From positions 2,108,001 through 2,172,000 of the forward strand of contig NW_025408668.1 of the NCBI RefSeq assembly GCF_020360975.1: a stretch of 64,000 nt of DNA, written 5' to 3'. Source of the stretch: Hirsutella rhossiliensis (lineage: Eukaryota; Ascomycota; Sordariomycetes; Hypocreales; Ophiocordycipitaceae). Within the stretch, counting starts at the first letter, position 1, and each line of letters begins with the position of its first letter. Below, piece after piece: positions 55,537-64,000 of this stretch. A program made the translations under genes and the position numbers. The notes under the pieces were generated by a model. It saw only the letters and a program-made list of their open reading frames with translations, had not been told where the DNA came from and did not search any database.

Positions 55537-56232
55537 TATAAGAAGGTATAAGTAAGAAGCGTAGAATTAGGTAATCGATAATATAAGCGGAAAAATCGGT
55601 CGAAGAAGTATAAGGTAGGATTTCGTCCGGAATTTATAACGAGTATATAAGGGGCTAAATAATATATTAAAAGAATAGCGTTGTAAAGGATGCTTATAAA
55701 CTTACTTATTCTATCTACTACTCCTAGGGAAATCCTTTATCTTTTATAGACTATTGCTCGCCTACTAGTAGACTAATTAGTTAGCTTTCTAGTATATTCT
55801 ATAGTGCTTAAAAAGCTCTATCTATAGTATATCTTCCTAACTTAGTAGGTGGTCTAATTATAGCGTGATAGTTAACGTAAGACTATAGGTTCTAGTATAA
55901 GTAGTAGATTTAACTAGAATGTTCTATGCCCTATCTATTCTCGTATCGCGGATATCTTCGGAACTACTAGGCTAAAATAGGCAATAGGGTATCCGTTCTA
56001 CTTATAAATAACTTTTGCATTTTATATATATTTTTATTTATAAGGATAGGCTTATCCTAACCCGCTTTTCTTAAAGGAAGGTATAGATATCTAGTAGAGG
56101 TCTTTGTCTTTAAGGGTTATTCCCTTAGACTATATTATAGAACCTCTTTTTACTAGCTTATTTTATAGAGCCTCCCTATACCTATTATTTCTTTATAATA
56201 GTAAAATAGGAATATAAAGGTATATTCTTATA
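55537..56232 (-). repeat. 3' LTR of Copia-3
   Basis: 696 bp, from TATAAGAAGGTATAAG to GGTATATTCTTATA on the plus strand. Matches 61100-61799 with transitions and small gaps. Several CA/TG survive here that are TA in the other copy. Confidence 0.92.
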
Positions 56233-56644
56233 GCCTCCCTTAAAAAGTACTAGGTAAATAGTGCTCTTTACTAGTTATTTCTTTTATAGTAGAATTATTC
56301 TTATTAAGAATAAGGTATATAATAGGAATATAAGGGAAAATTTTAAAACCCTTTCTAGGAAAAACCTTAGTAGGAAAAATCCTAGTTATTATTATAATTT
56401 TTTCTCCTCTTTTTAGGTAAACCTTTATAAGGAAAAAGCCTTATAGAGTTATTATAGGAAACCTTTAATAAGGAAAACCCCTATTTTTATAAGTTGTTTT
56501 TTACTAATAGGAAACCTTTTTAAAGGAAAAAACCTATTAATTATATATAAAGGAAAAGCTAAGAAAGCGAAAGATAGCTAAAAAACCTCTATTAAAGGGA
56601 TATAAGCTTTTCTTTTTTAAGGCTCTTTTAATTCCCTAAGGGAA

Positions 56645-59600
56645 AGAAGCTCTTAGAACTTAAAGAATTTTTCTCTTCTTAGTTCCTTAGTAAATATATC
56701 GGCAATATTATCTTCGGATTTAATATAGAAAATCCGAATCTTCTTTTCCCTAATATTTTCTTAGGTATAGAAGTAAGCAATGTCTATATACTTTGTCTTT
56801 TTATAAAATTCCGGATTTTTAGCTAATTTAATAGCTACCTCGTTATCCGTTAAGATAGGAGGTATAGTATTAAGAATTCTAATAGACAAGCTATTATTTA
56901 TCGTATAAAATAGCCGATTTATATATAAAGCTTCTTTATTAGCCTCCCTAAGGGCAATAAATTTAGCTTCGTAGGTTAATAAGGCTATAGATTTTTACTT
57001 CTAGCAGGCCTAACTTATAATATTTTTATAAATATAGAAATAGTATCCAGAAACGGATTTTCTATCTATAAGGTTAGACGCCTAGCTAGCGTCGGAATAA
57101 CCTTTTATAAAATTATAAGTATAAGGGATATTATAATAATAAATTATCCCTAGGTTAGGATATTTATTTAAATATTTCTAGATAGTATTTAACGCTTTAA
57201 AATACGTATTATCTAGTTTAAAAGCAAATCTAGCATAGGAAATAATAGTATATAAAATATCTAGCCTACTTATTATAGCTAGATATAATAGAGCCTATAT
57301 TCCCTTTTAGTAAATAAGGATTTCTTTTTACGAAGGCGTTATAGTAGCCTTTTTAAGCTTTACTCCTACTATAGTAAGTGTATTAGAAGTCCCTAAGTCT
57401 TCTTTATTATATTCTCGTATTTTATTACGAGTATATTTTTCCTAGGATATAAATATCTCCTTTTTACTTTAGTTTATAATTATATATATTCCTAAGAAGT
57501 CTTTTAGTTCGCCTAAAGGCTAAACCTTTATATAATCTACTACTTTTTTAAGCAGACTATTTATTATACCTCTATTAGGCCCTATTATTAGGAGGTTATC
57601 TACGTAGATTACTATCGCAATTTTATATTACGTATTTATAAATACCCCTTTATCTATAAGAAGGGCCGAAAATCCTATCTTAGCTAATATAGAGCTAAGA
57701 TAGTTATACTAGAGCTTTAGGCTTTATTTAAGGCCGTATAATACTTTCTTTAGTTTTACTACTAGTCTTTTCTTTTTATATAGCTCTAGAAACTATAAAT
57801 AGCTAATATTATACTTATACTAGTTTTTATTAAACCAGTCTTTAAGTATTAGCTCTTTATAGCCTATAGGGATTTTTATATAAATATCCGTATTTATTTC
57901 GGTATATATAAAGGCATTTTTTATATCGTATTATAGTAGAGTATAATTATTAGAAATAGCTATTATAAGTAGCATTCTAATAGATTTAAGTCTTACTATC
58001 GTAGAAAAGGTTTCTAAATAATCTAGGCTATAGACCTAATTAAATCCTTATACTACGTAGCGGGCTTTATATTTAATAATAATATTATTATTATCCTTTA
58101 TTTTATAGACCTAACGGCCGCCTAGGGCCTCCCTATCGCTAAGAAGAGGCTTTAATTCCTAGGTATTTTAGTTTAAGAGCTCTTTTATTTCTAGAAACAT
58201 AGCTCTTTTCTATTCTATAGCTTCTAAGCTATTTATAGCCTATTTAAATGTTTTAGGCTCTATAGGATCCTTATTTTCTAGTAAAGATAGAATAATCTCT
58301 TTACTTTTACTATTTAATATAGTGTTTATTTTAGGGTATGCGATATAGTCTTTATAAAATCCGTTTTTCTAAAAGAGGATTATTTCCCTTTTTTATAAAA
58401 GGGTTATCGTCCTTCTCTATAAGAGGGTTATCTTCCTTCTCTATAAGAGGGTTATCTTCCTTCTCTATAAGAGGGTTATCTTCCTTTTCTATAAGAGGGT
58501 TATTTTCCTCTTTATCTAAAAAAGAGTTATTACCTTCTTTATATATAGGTTCCCTTTATAAATAATTATCTAGGACCTTATTTATAGAAGGTAAGGTATT
58601 AAAGTCGAAGTCCTTAAGGTCTTCTTCTTTTTAATTTTCTATAAATTTATTTTCTAGGATAATAATATCTCTAGAAATTATTACCTTTCTTTTCGAAAAG
58701 TTATATATTTTATAAGTATCTTTAGTATAGCCTATAATAATACCCTTATAAGCTCTTATCTCTAGCTTATCTAAGGGGTCTTTATTTTTATAATAAATAG
58801 TACTTCCGAAGGTCTTAACTTTCTCTAAGTCTTTTAAGGCTAGAGATTTATTTTCCTTCTTCTCTATAGGAGTTTAGAAGCCTATTCGTAAGTAAGGGGT
58901 CCTATTATATAAATAGGCTGCTATTAGAATAGCTTCTCCCTATAGATATTTAGGTAGTTTTGCCGTAAATAAAATAGCTCGGACTTTATTTAAAATAGTC
59001 CTATTAATCCTCTCTATTACTCCGTTTAATTTAAGAGTCCTAGGAGGGCTAGTATAATATTTAATTCCCTTTCTTAAGTAGTAGGGTTTTACTTTATATA
59101 GGAATTCTTTTACGTTATCCGAAAAGACTTCCTTTATAGTAATATTATCCCGGTTATTTTTAACTAAGGCTTTATATTCTAAGAATTTATCTAGGGCTTC
59201 TGCCTTAGATTTTATTAAAGATATTTCTAAATATCTTATCCCTATATCTAAAAATGATATAAAGGAGGTGTATTTATTATAGGTAGGGGTCTTTATAGGT
59301 CCCTAAATATTAATAGTAACTCTATTAAGGTAATTATATACTTTATTAAATAGGGATTTATTCCTCTTATTAGTTGCCTTTACTTTAATATAAGCCTCGT
59401 ATTCTTTAATTTTTATAATATCCTTCTTAAGGATAGTTATATCTTTATTATATCTTTTAAAGGTTTCTAGTAAGGCTTTAAGACTTATATATCCTAGCCT
59501 TAAATACTATAAATAAAAGTTAAGGTCCTTTATAATATTCCTTATATTATTAATATTATATAGGAATGTCTTCTTCTTTAAGAAAGGAATTTCTAAAGAG

Positions 59601-61020
59601 AAGATATAAAGGTTATCTTACTATTTTCCTTTAAATATAATATTAGCCTAGTTATCTAGTAGGAAAATTTCCTTGCTATTAATAAAGGCATAAGTATTTT
59701 TAAAATACGATTAGCTTATAATATTTACCCTTAATTCGGGTATAAAAAGGCAGTTTCTTAAGATAAATAGCCTTTTATTATTCGGAAATCTAAAAAGAAG
59801 ATCTCTATAGCCTTTAATAACTATATAGGATGGCTTTCCCTAATTAACCTTAGTAGAGATAGTTCGAAAATTAATAAGGAATTTCTTTTCCGATACTATA
59901 TACTTAGTAGTACTAGTATTATATATAAAATTATAGAAATTTCTATTCTCTAAGGTAGTATAAGGGATTTCCTTCTCTTTTACCTTATATATAAGGTCTT
60001 TAATTTAAGAGGAGTTTAAAGGTCCTATTTGCCTATTATTAAATACGGCTTTTTTAAGGATATTTAAAGAGATATATACCTTTGCTTCTTCTTCGGAGCT
60101 TTTATAACCTCTAAGGGTAGGAGGAGGAATAGAAAAATCGATTTCCGGTTCTTTATCCGTTTAATTATCGATTTCTATTTTTTCTGCTTCTAATATATAT
60201 AGAGAAGAGGGCCTTTTCGTCTTCTTATTAACGTAAGAGTCTAATTTAATAGGATTTACTTTTATAGAAGGTTTTCTAGGCCTCTTAGAAGGTATTCCTT
60301 TATTTTAATTTTTTAAATTTTTAGAAAAGCCTTTAAGGGCCTTTTCCGGGTAAAGATAGTAGTAATCTTTAACTAGATACCCTTTCTTCTTATAGTAAGT
60401 ATATTATAATATAATATTTATCTTTTTCTAGGGCTTCTTAGTAAAGAAAGCTTGCTTAAGGGGATTTTCTAGAGACTTAGTTTTCTTAGATTCGTCTATA
60501 AGACTACTAAAGAGAGACTCTAGATTAAAAGCCTCTAAGTTATTTCGAAGAGCTTACGTTATATTAGTTATATAGCTAGAAAACAAGCCCGAAAGGCTAT
60601 TTAAAATCTAAGCTATAATAACTACTTCCGGAATTATAATATTCTATGCTTTTAGCTCCTTAAATACCTCTTTTACCTTATTTAGGTAGCTTTCTAGGGA
60701 TTCGAAATCCCTTACTAAAGTATTAAAAAGCTCCTTTATAAGTAGGTAATTCGAAGTAAAGGAAATAGGGTTATATAGGTTTTTTAACCTATCCTATGCC
60801 TCTTTAGTATTTATTATATACTTTATTTAAGTTAAAGGACTATCTTTAATATAAAGAAAAATTAAAGTAAGTGCTTCTTTTATTTTTAAGTAATTTTCTT
60901 ACTATATAGTAATAGAAAGCTTCTCCCTAACTAAAAGAGCCTATATTTAAATAGCCTAGAAAGTATAGTTAGAACTACCCTTAAGTTTAGTAAATTCGAA
61001 CTTATCCCTAGAGCCTATTT
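56645..61020 (-). pseudogene. Copia-3 polyprotein relic (Gag-PR-IN-RT-RH)
   Basis: Reads leftward from about 61015, where a probable start ATG now reads ATA, to about 56650: about 1450 codons, a normal copia length. Order: Gag with an N-terminal FEFTKLKGSSNY-type block; a zinc knuckle near 60400 with Cys/His codons turned to Tyr; protease; a pre-integrase segment; integrase with the DDE core about 59300-58950 (Glu kept in an NGVIERIN motif near 59020); an in-frame acidic repeat tract (58392-58512); RT with YVDD at 57607-57596 now reading Y-V-D-N; RNase H about 56960-56690, including LTDNEVAIKLAKN and a closing ADIFTKEL. Stops are fewer than in the gypsy copies, so it may be younger or less RIP-hit, but it is still inactive. 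Confidence 0.9.
58392..58512 (-). repeat. 24-bp in-frame tandem repeat in Copia-3
   Basis: Five to six copies of CTATAAGAGGGTTATCTTCCTTCT. On the coding (minus) strand the unit encodes an 8-residue acidic repeat, EDNPLIEK, in the linker between integrase and RT. The first and last copies have small changes. Confidence 0.92.
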
Positions 61021-61085
61021 TAGATAATTCGAGGTCGTATAGTTAGTATTAGAATTTTAAAGTTATTACTTAACTTATAGAGAAG

Positions 61086-61099
61086 CTAGGCTTATAACC
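61086..61099 (-). promoter_or_regulatory. Putative primer binding site of Copia-3
   Basis: On the minus strand GGTTATAAGCCTAG directly follows the 5' LTR. With RIP-type changes it is complementary to the anticodon arm of initiator tRNA-Met, as in Copia-1/2. Inferred from position and complementarity. Confidence 0.5.
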
Positions 61100-61799
61100 T
61101 ATAAGAAGGTATAAGTAATAAGCGTAGAATCGGGTAATCGATAACGTAAGCGGAAAGATCGGTCGAAGGAGTATAGGGTAGGATTTCGTCCGGAATTTAT
61201 AATAAGTATATAAGGGGCTAAATAATATATTAAAAGAATAGCGTTATAAAGGATGCTTATAAACTTACTTATTCTATCTACTACTCCTAGGGAAATCCTT
61301 TGTCTTTTATAGACTATTACTTACTTATTAGTAAACTAATTAGTTAGCTTTTTAGTATATTCTATAGTACTTAAAAAGCTCTATCTATAGTATATCTTCC
61401 TAACTTAGTACCTAGGTAGTTTAATTATAGCGTAATAGTTAACGTAAGACTATAGGTTCTAGTATAAGTAGTAGATTTAACTAGAATATTCTATGCCCTA
61501 CCTATTCTCGTATCGCGGATATCTTTAGAACCACTAAGCTAAAATAGGTAATAGGGTATCCGTTCTACTTATAATTAACTTATGTATTTTATATATATTT
61601 TTATTTATAAGGATAGGCTTATCTTAACCCGCTTTTTTTAAAGGAAGGTATAGATATTTAATAGAGGTCTTTATCTTTAAGGGTTATTCCCTTAAACTAT
61701 ATTATAGAACCTCCTTTTACTAGCTTATTTTATAGAGCCTCCCTATACCTATTATTTCTTTATAATAGTAAAATAAGAATATAAGGGTATATTCTTATA
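61100..61799 (-). repeat. 5' LTR of Copia-3
   Basis: 700 bp; same ends and near-identical body as 55537-56232. Confidence 0.92.
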
Positions 61800-61949
61800 A
61801 TAGTAGTAGCTATAACTATAACTATAAGTCTCTTAGCGCCTAGCTATACGCTACTACCTATATATAAGCTAACCTATACTCCCGCTAGTTATTTAAATAA
61901 TTTAATATATCTTCCCCTACCTTATCCTACTTCTCTACTAAGATTAATA

Positions 61950-62790
61950 TCTTTATCGATCGCGCCCTTACCTCGCCCGCTACCCTACCTACTACCCCCG
62001 CCGCCCTAGTCGCGCCTGCCGCCGCTCCGCGCTACCCGCTACCCGGCTTCTCGGCCGTTAACTTCGCTGCCCGCGCCGCCGCCGCCCCCGCTACGCTCTC
62101 CGCTACTAGCCGCCGCGATAACGACGATAATAATAAGCGCGGGTCCTCGCCGCCCTCCTCCGTAAGCCCCTCTGCCCCTATTCTCGCGGGTATTACTAAC
62201 TCCCTATACTAGTATAAGCGCGCCTTAGCCTAGGGCGCTACCCCTGATTCCCCCTACGTACGGTATGCTTTATAGTCCCTCCCTTACGCCGACTCGGCCG
62301 GCCGCCCTTAAGGCAGCTGCTTCCTATGCGCCCGGGCTAGCCGCGCCTATAAGGTTACGCCGCCCGTCCTTACTTATACTACCGCGGCTTAGAGCGCCGC
62401 GGAGCCGGGCAAGGACTAGAATAAGGCTAAGCGCGCTTTAACCGCTGCCGCCGCCGCCTACTATAACTTATAGTTCCTCGAGCGCGCCGCCCTCGTGCCT
62501 AAGTACGTAAGCTCCCTTTCCCGTACTCTCTACGGCGCTAACACTCTCTCTCTTAGGGGCACCGTCGCCGCCGCCCTAGCCGCCCCCGCTACCTCTGCCG
62601 CCGCCGCCTCTACTACTACTAGCACCGCCGCCGTTACCGCTTAGCTAGGTAGCCTAGAGGGCCGGATCCGTGCCCTCGAGGCTAGGGCCGCGCCTTATAC
62701 TAACGAGGAGGACGAGGAGGAGGATAAGGAGGAGGATAAGGACTACTATTTAGTAGTCGAGACCTTACTAAAAAAGAGGGCCTACTAGGC
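61950..62790 (+). pseudogene. Ala-rich relic with a zinc-cluster-like Cys motif, plus strand
   Basis: One plus-strand frame is almost open for about 280 codons, with stops only as TAG/TAA at likely Gln/Trp sites. It reads: an Ala/Pro-rich N-terminal part, an Asp/Asn/Arg patch (about 62115-62145), a segment with GSCFLCAR (about 62310-62335) followed within a few residues by a basic stretch, a second Ala-rich part, a predicted helix (GSLEGRIRALEARA-like, about 62650-62690) and an acidic run of Glu, Asp and Lys (62700-62745). The spaced Cys followed by basic residues recalls half of a fungal Zn(II)2Cys6 cluster, but the second half is not visible. It lies just 3' of, and convergent with, the gypsy pol at the window end. 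Not recognised; may be an antisense ORF of that element or a separate gene. Confidence 0.5.
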
Positions 62791-62899
62791 CTAGTCTATA
62801 CGCCCTCGAGCGCGCCTATAAGGGCTAATACGATTTATTTATACTACCGCCGACCTAAGTACGCCTTGCCTATTATCCGTAGTCGCGGTATCCGTAATA

Positions 62900-64000
62900 T
62901 ATACCTATAGCTTATACTAGCGTAGCGACCGCCGCGGGCCCGGTGCCCTACTGCTTTCTTAGGGGCAGGGCGTAGTCTCCCTTATATCTTAGGGTACTAG
63001 CTACTTTGCTACTAAGGGGGTAGCTTCTCTTGCTAGGCTATCGTTTCCCTTTACTAGCCTATAAAGGGCCTCGAACTTATTTAAAGCTACCGCGCCCTTA
63101 AACTTAAAAGCTAGCTCTTACGTTAAGTCCTAGTAGCTATACTACTTAATAAAGACTTTATGCCTCTTACCGCGGCCTATATTCTTTTAATAGGCCGCTT
63201 ATAACTCTTTTACTAAGAACTCCTCCTCCCCCTTAATAAAGATAGCGGCTAGTTAGGGATCCGCTATTTCTTAGCTTAGTAAGGGGTTTATAGTAGCGTA
63301 ACGAAGGAGGTTAACGTTAATTATACTATAAATACTAAAGGGCAGCCCCTCTAGCTTTATAGTCTATAGACTTAGCACCCTCTTTACTATATACTTAGCG
63401 TATAGCTAGTCGAGGTTTTTCTTTAGCTTTATCGACCTATAGTTATAGAGGTCTAGCTAGACCTTATCCCCCGCTACGAACCTATCTATAAGATCCCGCG
63501 ACTTATTAGCCTACCGCTCTTAGTCCTAGGCGGTAGACGCTATTAAGGATTAATAGAATTCTATAACTTATTATAGCTTCTATATAAAGGCAGACGCCCT
63601 ACCCTCTAAGGAGCTAGCTAAGTAGCGCTTTATACTTATATTTATAGTAATAGGCTATACTAATAGCGGTTTAAACCTATATAGCGCGAGGAAGGGGGAT
63701 ATACTAATAGATAAGTTTAACCTATTATTAAGCGCTATCTAGGCTATAGGAAGCTACTTATCTTAGTCCGCTTAGTTATAGGCTATTACCCTTTAAAGGT
63801 AAGCTTAGACTTCTTAGTTAAAGCGTTTAGGCCTTTTATTAGTCTATAAGTAGTAAGCTATACTTAGTAACTAGGTAACTTAGAGTAGCTTATAAAGGTA
63901 CTACTAAAAGCGGCCGGTTTAATTAGTACCCTTATTACTAGTAATTAAAGCTAGCTATTAATAGAAGCGGGCGTAGTATTAAAGGAAGCGCTTAGTATAG
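62900..64000 (-). pseudogene. Gypsy-4: integrase end and chromodomain-like tail, cut by the window
   Basis: On the minus strand from 64000 down to about 62960 a gypsy integrase C-terminal half is readable. It covers the end of the catalytic core (a TAYYL-TN-RPKRFN block where the catalytic Glu of a GPERFN motif has become Lys, about 63850-63790), then the ALNNR-NLSISISPF block, a DKVWLDL-type SH3-like domain near 63460, and a chromodomain-like stretch (EEFLVKEL...GRGKRHKVFIKQY, about 63230-63130). Stops are TAG/TAA. This is the 3' end of another chromovirus-type pol; gag, RT and LTRs are outside or unrecognised. It differs from Gypsy-1, -2 and -3. Confidence 0.8.

Larger units (their letters stand above)
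55537..61799 (-). mobile_element. Copia-3: Ty1/copia element of a second family, minus strand
   Basis: LTRs 55537-56232 (3') and 61100-61799 (5'), about 700 bp, with matching ends TATAAGAA...TTCTTATA. The flanks GTAGT (55532-55536) and ATAGT (61800-61804) fit a 5-bp duplication with one G/A change. A purine tract AAGGGAGG on the minus strand (about 56242-56235) borders the 3' LTR. The polyprotein frame is nearly continuous on the minus strand with relatively few stops. CA/TG are depleted. Unrelated in sequence to Copia-1/2. About 6.26 kb. Confidence 0.93.

Noticed and set aside
58338..58565. Plus-strand open frame with a GLSSFSIR repeat
   Set aside because: It is the antisense of the 24-bp repeat in the Copia-3 polyprotein, which reads continuously on the minus strand through this point.
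61805..64000. Bacterial-style GC-rich gene block
   Set aside because: GC-rich only because CG and CC survive RIP; stops and CA/TG loss match the rest of the window and the minus strand reads as gypsy integrase.

Overview
The window looks like a transposon graveyard from a filamentous ascomycete (Pezizomycotina). I see no intact host gene and no rRNA, tRNA or CRISPR array. Everything I can name is a transposable element, and most of it carries the mark of repeat-induced point mutation (RIP). Over long stretches the dinucleotides CA and TG are almost absent and TA is everywhere, while CG, CC and CT survive even in GC-rich parts. Coding frames are still readable, but the stops in them are TAA/TAG at places where CAA, CAG or TGG are expected. 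Species cannot be read from this; the element set (Ty3/gypsy chromoviruses, Ty1/copia, Fot1/pogo-like and Mutator-like elements) fits Pezizomycotina.

Layout. (1) 739-8596 and 9004-16832: two complete, same-orientation chromodomain Ty3/gypsy elements (here Gypsy-1 and Gypsy-2) with related gag-pol but different LTR U3 and post-pol segments. (2) 16833-23963: RIP-mutated DNA with a Fot1-like element (18066-19918, 42-bp inverted repeats, TA duplication), tandem repeats, and a long gene-like relic on the minus strand (about 21400-23850). (3) 23968-42735: a very large minus-strand Ty3/gypsy element (Gypsy-3, about 12.5 kb net) bounded by two 376-bp direct repeats. Its gag is near 35 kb, RT near 31.5 kb and integrase near 30 kb. 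Nearly 5 kb of unusual 3' sequence contains plus-strand reading frames. A 6240-bp copia element (Copia-1, 35823-42062) sits in its 5' end. (4) 42740-43728: flanking DNA with an inverted repeat. (5) 43734-55389: Copia-2, a minus-strand sister of Copia-1. It is interrupted by a Mutator-like element (45384-50706, 9-bp target duplication), whose right terminal repeat is in turn split by a pogo-like element (48615-50695, TA duplication). (6) 55537-61799: a second copia family, Copia-3, minus strand. (7) 61805-64000: an Ala-rich plus-strand relic with a zinc-cluster-like Cys motif, and the 3' end of another minus-strand gypsy pol that runs off the window.

History as read from the sequence. The gypsy elements and relics are the oldest and most heavily RIP-mutated. 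Copia-1 landed in Gypsy-3. Copia-2 landed nearby and is clearly less mutated. The Mutator-like element then entered Copia-2, and the pogo-like element entered the Mutator-like one. The last two keep normal CA/TG content but their transposase frames are broken by small shifts, so they decayed by another route or escaped RIP. No element here appears able to move by itself.
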